This document shows positions 34,949 through 43,148 of a stretch of 63,695 nucleotides of DNA, one piece after another. The position numbers and the translations under genes were made by a program. The DNA is from Verrucomicrobiota bacterium. Its GTDB lineage: Bacteria > Verrucomicrobiota > Kiritimatiellia > CAJWTS01. Within the stretch, counting starts at the first letter, position 1. Every line of letters begins with the position of its first letter. The notes under the pieces were generated by a model. The model ran no database searches, was not told where the DNA came from, and worked only from the letters and a program-made list of their open reading frames with translations. The stretch covers positions 1 to 63,695 of the forward strand of contig JAQBYD010000015.1 of NCBI GenBank assembly GCA_027623315.1, written 5' to 3'.

Positions 34949-36031
34949 TCAGGGCGCCGATCGTACGCCACGGCAGCTGTACGAGGGGCCGTTGCTCGCA
35001 AATGGGTTATTTGCGTCCACCGAGCTCCGGTCCGAGGTGCGCGTCTGGTATACAGCGCTGATGTGGGAGAACCCTCCGCCACGTCCGGTGTACGCCCGCG
35101 CGCCGGGATGGGGATACCATGTTGAGGGGCGAGCCGTGTATTCGTTACCGTCGCCGTATTGATCCGTGAACATACGACCCTCGGCTCGCGAGACGGCGAC
35201 CACGAACTCAACGATGTTGCTCAGGAGAATCGTGTGTCGCGAAGATCCGTAGACGTTCGGGTAATAGGTATTCGCGATCGTCGGATCCAGGAGATTCAGG
35301 AAATCCGCATATTGTCCCTGCGTCATCTCGTATTTCATGCAGTAGATCGCCTGGTAGCCCTTGGGAAACGCAGCCGGAATCGGCCCAAGGTCGCCGCTAC
35401 CGGCGTAGTAGAGGCTGCCGGTTACCGAACCGACCGCAATGGCGTCTTCGTTGGAAACCAAGAAGGGTTGGGTCGAATCCGGATAGCGATAGAAATGATT
35501 GATCTCGGTTCCGCCCGACCCCAGGTAGAACCCGCCTTCGGGAATGTAGACCATCTCGACGCCGAGCACCTCGACATCCACCTCATTGGTTCCGGAAAGG
35601 CCGCTCGTCGCGAAATCCCATCGCAGGCTCATCGCGTTACAGTTCATCGCGCCGGATCCTTCGCTGGGGCGATACACCATCGCACCCAGTCGCGTGCCAC
35701 TATCGTCCGCCACGTCGAGGACGGCGCCGCCGGTGGCAACGTGACCATTCGAGGAGAGCATGGCGTGTCGCCACAGGCCGCCGGACTGGCGGAACTTGGC
35801 GAAGATCCAGACAGCGTCCCAGTTAGTTACCGTGACGGTATCGCCGTTGTCGTTCCAGGAGGTCCGCCACGAGTTGGACCAGCTCATGTCGAACTGCAGG
35901 CTCGCCATCCCATTGGAAACGCCGGTCAGCGACAGGTTGGTGATGGCAAGCGAGTTGGCGGACGCCGTGCCGGCCATAAGCGCCCCGCTGAGGACCAACG
36001 GCGAGACGAGGCGGACGAATGCACTCTTCAT
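34949..36031 (-). CDS. Secreted formylglycine-generating-enzyme-like (SUMF1) protein
   Basis: A 360-residue exported protein. ATG 36031 (AAGGAGAG upstream) starts a signal peptide (LSGALMAGTASANS). A beta-rich region (about 25-170) precedes an FGE-sulfatase/PvdO-like domain: VYIPEGGFYLGSGG, YCMKYEMTQGQYADFLN and the C-terminal GGGFSH...YSCRGVRSAP. Secreted SUMF1-like proteins are very abundant in Kiritimatiellae and rarely have proven activity; the two active-site cysteines of true FGE are not both evident, so sulfatase maturation is unlikely. It pairs with the repeat protein downstream. Confidence 0.75.
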   Translation of the reverse strand: MKSAFVRLVSPLVLSGALMAGTASANSLAITNLSLTGVSNGMASLQFDMSWSNSWRTSWNDNGDTVTVTNWDAVWIFAKFRQSGGLWRHAMLSSNGHVATGGAVLDVADDSGTRLGAMVYRPSEGSGAMNCNAMSLRWDFATSGLSGTNEVDVEVLGVEMVYIPEGGFYLGSGGTEINHFYRYPDSTQPFLVSNEDAIAVGSVTGSLYYAGSGDLGPIPAAFPKGYQAIYCMKYEMTQGQYADFLNLLDPTIANTYYPNVYGSSRHTILLSNIVEFVVAVSRAEGRMFTDQYGDGNEYTARPSTWYPHPGARAYTGRGGGFSHISAVYQTRTSDRSSVDANNPFASNGPSYSCRGVRSAP

Positions 36032-36272
36032 GGCTCTCTCCTTGCTTTGTGCCACGGCATCGACACGAACGTGAAAGACACCGTCGGGCGCTTGGTGACT
36101 ATTTCGCCCTGCATTCTACTTATATTCACATGTGGAACAAGGCTTATTGCAGGCCCTTTGCGGCCCGGTATCCTTCTACTTACCGCTCGACATAGGCCCT
36201 CTGCCAGCCTATACTTCTGATTGGTTTCTGAAGGATGCCTCCTGGTCTGCGGGAAGGATTGAATCCACCTTC

Positions 36273-36295
36273 AAGGTTCGTTGGTATTGAACCTT
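36273..36295. repeat. Terminator-like inverted repeat
   Basis: AAGGTTC and GAACCTT form a 7-bp stem with a 9-base loop, followed on the plus strand by CTTTTCT. A second smaller palindrome (GAAGG/CCTTC) lies just before it. The 36032-36336 gap is otherwise empty apart from the promoter expected for the FGE-like gene. Confidence 0.35.
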
Positions 36296-36336
36296 CTTTT
36301 CTGTCCGTGTTTGCAGACCCCGGATAATTTCGCCAC

Positions 36337-36645
36337 GTGCGAAGAAAGGAATTCACCCCAAGCGCTGAACAGCTCGAGCCGCTTGGCATGAGCCATGCAA
36401 AATGCGGAACGTTGTGGCGAGCTACCGGCTGCGAGGCCTGCTCGCAGAGAGGTTACCGGGGACGGCTAAGCGTCGTCTCGCTCCTTGAGAACAATGCCGC
36501 AGTCCAGGAGGCGATCATGACGACAGATGCCAAAGCGATCGTTGACGCCGCCACAGAGACGGGATGGCTGTCTCTGCGCGAGGTCGCCATCAAGAAACTC
36601 TTGCGTGGCGATACGACCGTCGAGGAAGTCATCAAGTTCACCTAG
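36337..36645 (+). pseudogene. C-terminal fragment of a GspE/PilB-type secretion ATPase
   Basis: A 102-residue frame (GTG 36337) matching only the end of type II secretion / type IV pilus ATPases: SAEQLEPLG, GCEACSQRGYRGR with one half of the zinc motif, then LREVAIKKLLRGDTTVEEVIKFT. The ATPase core (about 450 residues) is missing upstream, where only non-coding DNA is seen. It is a remnant left by deletion. The functional pilus ATPase should be elsewhere, as the prepilin-type gene at 47604 implies. Confidence 0.7.
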
Positions 36646-36715
36646 GCAGTCGTCATTTCGCTACCGCTCGGCTGCGGGTCCGTCCAAAACGTGCACGGAG
36701 CCTGCGGCGCTGCGC

Positions 36716-37741
36716 CTACATACTGCCCCGGATTTCCTTCCGCAGAAGTGGGCGAGCCTTGGTCGGCGTGCACTTCTCGACAAGAATCCTCTCACATCCG
36801 TTGAAGCCGGCGAAAGCCACAAGCTTGTCTGCCAGTGGCGCCGCGACCGCATCGAAGTCTGAGAACGCCGCTTCGAACATGAGGTGCTTTATAACGAGGG
36901 TCTTCTTGCTGCGGTAGGCCTTGGCGTCGATTCTGCCCACAAATTGCTGCCCCCAAAGGATCGGCAGGCAGAAGTAGCCGTAGGTACGCTTGCTCGCGGG
37001 AAAATAGCACTCGAGCTTGCAGTCGAAATCGAACAATGCGCTCAGCCGTCGTCGATCGATCACGGCATTGTCGAATGGCGACAGAATATGGAGGCGATCC
37101 TTGCGCCGCGAACGTTTCGTCGCGGCATCAATGGCGTCGCACAACGCGAAGACCGGGCCCTCGCGCCCCGGTATGTGAGCCGCCACGACGTCGCCGGAGT
37201 CGACGAGTTCGCGCAGTGCATCGTCAACCGATGCCGGACGGTGGCGCTCCCAACACAGTTCGCCGCTCGCGGCGAACCCCTTTGTGCTGAGCACGCGTCG
37301 GACCACGAAACGACCAATTTCGTGCGAGGTCGGCAACGTTGTATTCGTCTCCGGCGGCAGAACGCGCTCGGTGAGGTCGTAGACCCGCTGAAAGCTCCTG
37401 CGCTCGGTCACCATCAGCTTGCCCATATCGAAAAGCATCTCGAGGGCGCGCTTGGCGGGCTTCCAATCCCACCACGATCCTCTCTTCTTCCGGGTATGCT
37501 TGAAGTCCGCCGACCGAAGGGGCCCCTCGTCGCGGATACGCTCCAACACATGATCGGTAACGGCTCTCGCCTCCGGAGTGTAGAACCAGTTGTGCTGACT
37601 CTTGGTCACCGCTCGCATGCGAGGCAGATAGTAGCGGTAGTCGCTCATCGGGAGGTAGCAGGCTGCCCGGGCCCAGTACTCGAACACCCGCCGATCGGCG
37701 GCCTGCAGTTCATGCAGCATCTCGGGTGCATAAACGGACAT
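36716..37741 (-). CDS. YcaQ-like winged-helix DNA glycosylase, N-terminally truncated
   Basis: A 341-residue protein of the YcaQ/AlkX (HTH_42) family, which unhooks DNA interstrand crosslinks. It shows RRVFEYWARAACYLPMSDYRYYLPRMR, ILSPFDNAVIDRRRLSALFDFD and the YGYFCLPILWG stretch. Relatives have about 60-70 more residues at the N-terminus, with the conserved Q(I/V)D motif of the first winged helix; here an in-frame TAG lies 57 bases upstream and the domain is gone. It may be a pseudogene or a shortened protein. It borders a decayed toxin gene, in a region full of gene remnants. Confidence 0.65.
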   Translation of the reverse strand: MSVYAPEMLHELQAADRRVFEYWARAACYLPMSDYRYYLPRMRAVTKSQHNWFYTPEARAVTDHVLERIRDEGPLRSADFKHTRKKRGSWWDWKPAKRALEMLFDMGKLMVTERRSFQRVYDLTERVLPPETNTTLPTSHEIGRFVVRRVLSTKGFAASGELCWERHRPASVDDALRELVDSGDVVAAHIPGREGPVFALCDAIDAATKRSRRKDRLHILSPFDNAVIDRRRLSALFDFDCKLECYFPASKRTYGYFCLPILWGQQFVGRIDAKAYRSKKTLVIKHLMFEAAFSDFDAVAAPLADKLVAFAGFNGCERILVEKCTPTKARPLLRKEIRGSM

Positions 37742-37792
37742 CGGCCTGCTCGCGTGCGGCCGGCGCAGATGCGCCGCGGGCGTTTGCGGTTG

Positions 37793-38263
37793 CTACTCCA
37801 TCGCCGCCGGGGCGTTTTCGAGTTCGGTGATGGCCGCCGCTTCAATCTTAAGAGCCTTGGCGAGGACCTCTCGTTCGATCTCCCGTACGGCCGGGGTCCA
37901 GTCTTGGACCTTCTTGCCGGACCAGAGGCCGAAGAAGGCGTTCATCGTCCCGAAACATGACCCGAGAAGTCCGCTCTCCTTCTCATAAGCTGCCGTCGCC
38001 CGTTGCACCGCGTCCCGGGCCCTGCCTTCAAATGCGCCAGCGTGGCTCTTCAGGAAGATCAGGGAACGCGGCGAGGTGCTTCGCCAGTTTCTCGAACTGC
38101 GCGTCTTCGCGCAGCCCTGAAAGAACCTCCTACCGGATGGGCCGATGATGTCCACGCGGTGTTCCGTAATGAGGATTCGGAACTCGCGAACGACATCGGC
38201 CTCGACCCGCTTCGCCCGGCGCAGCGCTCCGGACCACACGCTCGTGTCTACCAGAACCCTCAC
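37793..38263 (-). pseudogene. Relic of a VapC-type PIN toxin gene
   Basis: From GTG 38263 the frame begins MRVLVDTSVWSGALRR, a typical PIN-domain start with its first acidic residue. After VDIIGP the match leaves this frame: the neighbouring frame reads PIR-stop-EVLSGLREDAQFEKLAKHL, the next part of VapC with a stop where Gln is expected. So there is a frameshift plus a nonsense codon. The downstream 60 residues of the open frame (LGSCFGTMNAFFGLWSG and on) are unrecognised. It is dead as a toxin. Confidence 0.65.
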
Positions 38264-38349
38264 GCTCTGGCTCGTTGCTTCTTGTAGTCATAGCCGGACG
38301 CATAATCGACGGAACTAAACATCGAGAGGATGTTCTCCTGCTCAAGTTT
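38260..38349 (-). pseudogene. C-terminal relic of the matching VapB-type antitoxin
   Basis: A 29-codon stretch ending SSVDYASGYDYKKQRARA, the usual C-terminus of VapB antitoxins; its TGA overlaps the toxin's GTG start as in live vapBC pairs. A TAG at 38350 cuts off the N-terminal DNA-binding part. The rest of the 38264-38574 gap shows no gene. Confidence 0.55.
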
Positions 38350-38574
38350 CTAGAGATTCGCATTGCCTCATAACTGCGGACACCGGTCGCTTCGAACCTG
38401 CCGCATCACATTCTCGAAGGGGCCGGCGAGCGACTCCGGCGCGTGCTGAATAAACACCCGGTTGGCCATTACGGATAAGCGGTGGTAGAGTGCGAGACGA
38501 CTGGAGGCAAAATCATGTCACGCAGAACGTCTTACCCTCAATCCTGTTGCCCTCTCTGATCTCACGCTCATCCA

Positions 38575-40680
38575 ATGAAAATCCTATGTTTCGGAGACAG
38601 CCTGACGACCTGCGGCGGCGAGCAGGGCCGGTTCAGCGACATACTGCAGGAGCGCTTCCCGACCCACACGTTCATTAACCACGGCATCGGCGGCGAGACT
38701 ATCGCCGACGGCCTTGCGCGACTCGACTCGGATGTGCTGGCGGCACAGCCCGACATCGTGCTCGTCGAGTACGCCGCCAACGACTGGTGGCGCGGCGAGC
38801 GCCCCCCCGCGGCATGGGCCAACGACCTCGAGACAATTCTCGTGAGACTGCGCGAACACGACATCCAGCCCGTCGTACTCAGCGTTTTCGGTCCGTACCT
38901 CGACGACAGCAACGCACGCGCCGAGAAGACGTACGGCATCGACGAACGCGGCCGGGAATACCGCGAGGTCGAAGCCGCGCTCGCGCGGAAGTACGACGCG
39001 CCCTATGTCGCCAATATCCAGGAGATGATCGTGGACCGGCGCTGCTGCTGGGCCGACGCCAACCACCCCAACGAGTACGGAAACCGGCACGCGGCCGACA
39101 GCATCGAGCCCGTGCTTGGAAGACTGCTCGGCGAGCTTCCGCGGCCGCTGCGCAAGCCAGTGCTGCGCACCACGCGCGACATGTGGCAGGAAGCCGTGGA
39201 GCTTGCCGGCGGTAGGCTCGCGGTGGTCGACGGTGAACGTCGGCTCACCTACGCCGAAGCCGATGCCCTCGTCTCGCGCCTTGCCGGCGGACTCCAGCGC
39301 GCCGCGCGGACACCGGCACCGAAGGTCGCGGTCTTCCTGCCCAACTGCCTCGAGTACTACCTGCTCTATTGGGCCGTGGTGCGGCTTGGCGGGGTCATCG
39401 TTCCGCTCAGCACCTGGCTGACCAGCGAGGACCTCTCCGGAATATTCGCAAACGTGGAGCCCGACCTGCTCATCGTGCGGTCCGACGCGGATGAGAAGCC
39501 GCTCGATGCCGCGCGCGGGTCCGCGGTGAAGGCCTGCTTTGCGCTGGAGCCCGCGTCCGGTAATCCACCCGGCTGGGACGACCTGCTTGCGGGCGCGACT
39601 CCGCCCCCGGTCGAACCGCTCGACGCCGGCGCCGTGTCGATCGTGATGCACACGTCGGGCACAACCGGGACGCCCAAGGGCGCGATGATGCGGCACGAGG
39701 ACCTCATGTTCAACGTGATGGCGGCCATCAACGCACACGGGTTCTGCGTCAGCGACGTGCACCTCCTCGTGAACCCGATGTTCCACTGCACGGCGCTGTA
39801 CAGCTCGCTTCCCACCGCAGCCTACACGAAGACCCCCGTCGTGATTGCGTCGCCTCGGGACCCCGCATTCCTGATGGGACTGATCGCGCATGAACGCATC
39901 ACGACTTTCCTGTCCGTGCCATCCGTCTTCCAGCAGTTGCTCAAGGTAAAGGAGTTGGCGTCGTACGACGCGTCCTCGTTGCGCGTGATGGCCTACGCCG
40001 GCAGCCCGATGCCCGTACGCACAATTCGCGAACTGCGCGAACGCTTCCCCGATGCAGCCCTGCACAACTTCTTCGGGCTCACCGAGACGATCAGCATGAC
40101 ACACGTCATGAGCGCCGAGGAAGCCGAGCAGCGGCTCGACTCGATCGGACGGTTGCTCCCGAATGTCAAGGCGCGGGTCGTGGACGAAGCGGGAGAGCCG
40201 TGTCCGCCCGGGGAGGTGGGCGAGCTCCTGTTCGCGCGCGAAAACGTGATCCCGGGCTACTTCAACAATCCCGGGCTGGAGGAGTCCCTGATCGAGCACG
40301 ACGGGCGCACCTGGTTCCGCACCGGGGACCTGGCCAGCGTCGACGAGGATGGCTATTTCTTCATCAAGGGTCGCAAGAAGGACATGATCATCGTCGCCGG
40401 CGAGAACGTCTACGCGGCGGAAGTGGAGGGGGTCCTGCTCGCGCACGAGAAGGTCGTCGAAGCGGCCGTGAAGGGCGCCGCCGCGACGGGCGCCGCATCG
40501 TTCCTCGGCGAGGAAGTGCACGCCTATGTCGCGCGCGCGGATGAGTCCCTGACCGAACAGGACCTGCGTCGTCACTGCTTCGAGCGACTGCCGGCCTTCA
40601 AGGTTCCGCGCAAGGTCGTGTTCTTGCCGAAGCTCCCGCGCAATCCTTCGGGGAAGGTCGTCAAGGCGGAGCTGCGGTAG
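38575..40680 (+). CDS. Fusion of an SGNH/GDSL hydrolase and an acyl-CoA synthetase-type AMP ligase
   Basis: A 701-residue two-enzyme protein. Residues 1-195 form an SGNH hydrolase: FGDSLT (nucleophile Ser), HGIGGETIADGL, YAANDWW and the C-terminal DANHPNEYGN catalytic Asp/His. From about 210 an ANL-family ligase follows: A3 motif SIVMHTSGTTGTPKGAMM, FFGLTET, TGDLASVDEDGYFFIKGRKKDMI and the catalytic Lys in NPSGKVVKAEL. There is no stop or frameshift between them. The hydrolase could free an acyl or acetyl group and the ligase activate a carboxylate as AMP/CoA ester. Neither domain has a signal peptide, so it is cytoplasmic. Substrates are unknown. Confidence 0.85.
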   Translation: MKILCFGDSLTTCGGEQGRFSDILQERFPTHTFINHGIGGETIADGLARLDSDVLAAQPDIVLVEYAANDWWRGERPPAAWANDLETILVRLREHDIQPVVLSVFGPYLDDSNARAEKTYGIDERGREYREVEAALARKYDAPYVANIQEMIVDRRCCWADANHPNEYGNRHAADSIEPVLGRLLGELPRPLRKPVLRTTRDMWQEAVELAGGRLAVVDGERRLTYAEADALVSRLAGGLQRAARTPAPKVAVFLPNCLEYYLLYWAVVRLGGVIVPLSTWLTSEDLSGIFANVEPDLLIVRSDADEKPLDAARGSAVKACFALEPASGNPPGWDDLLAGATPPPVEPLDAGAVSIVMHTSGTTGTPKGAMMRHEDLMFNVMAAINAHGFCVSDVHLLVNPMFHCTALYSSLPTAAYTKTPVVIASPRDPAFLMGLIAHERITTFLSVPSVFQQLLKVKELASYDASSLRVMAYAGSPMPVRTIRELRERFPDAALHNFFGLTETISMTHVMSAEEAEQRLDSIGRLLPNVKARVVDEAGEPCPPGEVGELLFARENVIPGYFNNPGLEESLIEHDGRTWFRTGDLASVDEDGYFFIKGRKKDMIIVAGENVYAAEVEGVLLAHEKVVEAAVKGAAATGAASFLGEEVHAYVARADESLTEQDLRRHCFERLPAFKVPRKVVFLPKLPRNPSGKVVKAELR

Positions 40681-40828
40681 CCGACGTAGAAGTTGTCGTC
40701 CGCCAGGGAGAGAAGGACGCAGAGGCCGAAGGGGAGGGGCATTGATTCCTTCATGCCGCCTGCTACCACACGGGGCACCGGAGCACCAGAGCTCTTCTGC
40801 TCGTTGCATCGCAGAAGAACACGGTGAC

Positions 40829-40904
40829 TGGCACCCCCTAGGAGAATCGAACTCCTGTTTTCAGGATGAGAACCTGATGTCCTAGGCCACTAGACGAAGG
40901 GGGC
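40829..40904 (-). tRNA. tRNA-Glu (anticodon CTC)
   Basis: A 76-base cloverleaf on the minus strand: acceptor GCCCCCT/AGGGGGT (first pair G-U), D arm GTCTAGTGGCCTAGGAC, anticodon loop TTCTCAT on a TCAGG/CCTGA stem, T arm with GTTCGATTC, discriminator G and an encoded CCA. The CTC anticodon reads GAG. All arms pair, so it looks functional. Confidence 0.93.
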
Positions 40905-41019
40905 TCCAGAAGAACCGGTCGACGGAGCGACTCCGTCGAAAGTGCGCGAAATGTAGCGGGATACCGGTCTGTTGTCAATATCACACATGGGCGCTGGAGA
41001 TCTGCTTCGCGAAGAAACG

Positions 41020-41319
41020 TCACGCGGCAGGGCGCCGCGATTCCAGGGCTCGGCAGAACCGACTCAGGCGTCGCAGATATGCATTGTACTGGCTGTACGC
41101 CTCGCGCGGATGCTCGTCCCGAAGCATACGATACAGGATCCGCTCCGGGCGATGCGGCAGATTGTCGGTCCTGAGCTCCGGCAGCCTCTCCTTGATCCGA
41201 TGCGCGCCGATCGCGACCATCATTGCCGGAATGCTCTCCGCTCCCGCGGCAAGGTCCTCTATTCCCTGCTGAATCAGGTCTGCGCCCGGCAAGTCATCCC
41301 ATGATGCGTTCAATGCCAT
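41020..41319 (-). CDS. Small conserved protein, partner of a nucleotidyltransferase-like gene
   Basis: A 99-residue soluble protein (SWDDLPGADLIQQGIEDLAAG near the start, YSQYNAYLRRLSRF near the end). It starts 2 bases after the DUF6036-like fragment. Genes like it often sit next to such nucleotidyltransferase-like genes in other bacteria, from memory of the pair pattern, so a shared role, possibly of toxin-antitoxin type, is likely but unproven. No motif of known catalysis is visible. Confidence 0.55.
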   Translation of the reverse strand: MALNASWDDLPGADLIQQGIEDLAAGAESIPAMMVAIGAHRIKERLPELRTDNLPHRPERILYRMLRDEHPREAYSQYNAYLRRLSRFCRALESRRPAA

Positions 41320-41321
41320 GT

Positions 41322-41744
41322 TCAGTCGCTCCCGGTCAACCCTTCCACGCGCGCGCGAAAACTCTCGGGATCCAAGCTCGAATACCGAATCAATTCTTCC
41401 GAAATCTCCTCGAACAACACGACAAGTCGTGCACGCTCAACCAGCCCCTGTTCGAGCATGGCGGTGACGTCAATACGATCCCGGTCATGCCAGCGTTCGA
41501 TCTTGGACAACGCCTGGCTGTAAAAGTCATAGTGAAAGAACGAGATGTTGCCGTGACGGGCTATGAACTTGCTGCGTTCACGCCATCCGGGGACCTCGGG
41601 AATGAATTGCTCCGGAGAAGCAAGCTCGACGTTGATGTCCAACTCGTCCTTGAGCCCGGCGATCCGGGCAAAAACGCCGGCCGGCTCCGGGTCGAGCTTG
41701 ATGTCGACATCAATTGTCGTATCGCGCCATTCCAGAGAAGACAT
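41322..41744 (-). pseudogene. N-terminally truncated DUF6036/nucleotidyltransferase-like gene
   Basis: From ATG 41744 a 140-residue frame reads EWRDTTIDVDIKLDPEP, LKDELDINVELASPEQFIP, FFHYDFYSQALSKIERWHDR and ALVERARLVVLFEEI-type sequence, the last three quarters of a DUF6036 nucleotidyltransferase-like protein. The first 40-50 residues (GGTAA...LGWR region) are missing and the DNA there belongs to a membrane protein in another frame. A deletion fused the two genes. The remnant may still be translated. Confidence 0.6.
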
Positions 41745-42499
41745 GCGAGCAGCATGCCTACCATGCAGCCCATCACGGAGAAGAGGGTCCAGGTGGAGAC
41801 GCCGACGATACCGAGCATGACCAGCGGGCCCACCACGCAGAATACCCGGGTTGCGTAGAAGGGCGCAAAGGCCATGAGGACCTCGATGACGATGATCGTG
41901 CGCGAGAACCCGGTGGCCCACCCGCGCACGGCCTGGGGGTCGAGGCTCTCCCGGATCCACGGATACGGCCAGTTCGATTTCTGGAGAAAGTACAGGTTGT
42001 GAAGTACCTCTCCATCCCAATACTCCGAGGTCAACTTGCCGACCACCCCGCCCAGAAAGGCTACGCCAACGACACATTGTGCCAGGACGCACCCATGCAG
42101 AGCGACACCCTCCCCTTCCCCGTCGATATTGAACGCAAGCCACAGCAACCACAGCGCGACCCAGAACGAGGTCAGGAACGTCGCGTCGTTGCAGGTATCG
42201 ATGTGCAGGATCAACATACCGGAGCAGGCGATGAGCAGACCGGCCGCGAATTGCAGACTGCGCGCGGACCTGAATCCGATCATGGCCAGGATCGCCAGCG
42301 GGAGCAGGTAGGCGACTCCGGATGACGTGCCGCTCCGCATCAGATCCGGAAACAACGGATGCGTCAGCGCGATCGAATCATCCATGAAGAACACCTTCAA
42401 ATGCTGCGCCGCCTTGGTGTACCAACCCAGCAGCCAGAAAGCCGCCGCGACGCGAAAGATGCAACGATGCCGTGCGGCCGGACTATCGAGCCATTTCAT
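41561..42499 (-). pseudogene. HTTM-like membrane protein, C-terminus disrupted
   Basis: A 312-residue frame with about seven membrane helices (FRVAAAFWLLGWYTKAA; YLLPLAILAMIGF; FAAGLLIACSGMLIL; VVGVAFLGGVVGKL; IVIEVLMAF; VMGCMVGMLLACLLW) and the loop YWDGEVLHNLYFLQKSNWPY, resembling HTTM/gamma-carboxylase-like proteins. After LLWNGAIRQ (about 41720) the frame runs over the DUF6036 remnant and becomes serine/arginine-rich nonsense. So the true gene is cut there. Its start overlaps the upstream small membrane gene by 17 bases. Confidence 0.5.
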
Positions 42500-42938
42500 C
42501 GGGGATGATCTCCATGTCGATGCGCGAGCCCTTCGGATCGGCCGAGAGGCGATAGCGAGTCACAACCCGCACGCCGCGATAAGTCGAACGAACGCGAAGC
42601 ACGGTATGCCCGTAGTTCCAAAAATAGATATTGCGGTTCCAGGGGTTTGTAACCAACTGGATCGGATAGTGATTCACGTAGCGCCTCTCCTGCATCGGAA
42701 TCTCGAGAAGCAGCTCGTTCTTGAAACTGTACATGTTCGGCACAACCTGCTGGACCGCCCATGCAGCGTACGAGGACGTGCGAAGGTGGAAGTTGCGCAT
42801 CAGCGTCCGCTGGATCGGCGGCGAGACAGAGAGGAGAACGAGGTACACGCTGACCAGAGCACAGAGCAAATACAGCGACAGCGCGCCGTAGCTGCGCTCG
42901 CGGCGCAACTGCGCAAGTGCCTTAAAAAGAGGAGTCAT
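42483..42938 (-). CDS. Unrecognised small membrane-anchored protein
   Basis: A 151-residue protein with one N-terminal membrane helix (LSLYLLCALVSVYLVLLSV, about 20-39) and a beta-rich outer part (NPWNRNIYFWNYGHTVLRV; VVTRYRLSADP). It overlaps the HTTM-like gene and probably forms a two-gene unit with it. I do not recognise the family; in HTTM loci such proteins often accompany the membrane enzyme. Confidence 0.5.
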   Translation of the reverse strand: MTPLFKALAQLRRERSYGALSLYLLCALVSVYLVLLSVSPPIQRTLMRNFHLRTSSYAAWAVQQVVPNMYSFKNELLLEIPMQERRYVNHYPIQLVTNPWNRNIYFWNYGHTVLRVRSTYRGVRVVTRYRLSADPKGSRIDMEIIPDEMAR

Positions 42939-43093
42939 ATGTTAGCCCTCACCCCCCGCTTCGCTCTGCGAGCTTCGCAGGGCAAGCCAACCCTCTCCCG
43001 GAGGGAGCCAGAGGTCTCACGCAGAGGCGCAGAGAACGCACGGATCGTTAAGCAGACTGGCCCACATAGCCTGAATCGTCCTGTCCGAGATCC

Positions 43094-43114
43094 AAAGCGG
43101 CGGGACGCCGCTTT
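43094..43114. terminator. Perfect 9-bp hairpin downstream of metG
   Basis: AAAGCGGCG and CGCCGCTTT pair fully around GGA, 35 bases after the metG stop. A long U-tract is missing on both strands, so it would act as a weak terminator or RNA-stabilising hairpin. The 42939-43148 gap has no gene. Confidence 0.45.
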
Positions 43115-43148
43115 CATGCGCCTTGCTACTCGATCGCTGCGAATACAC

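Noticed and set aside
38584..40809. 741-codon minus-strand frame opposite the SGNH-ligase fusion
   Set aside because: Composition (Arg, His, Val, Gln) is that of an antisense shadow, while the plus frame has two full catalytic motif sets.
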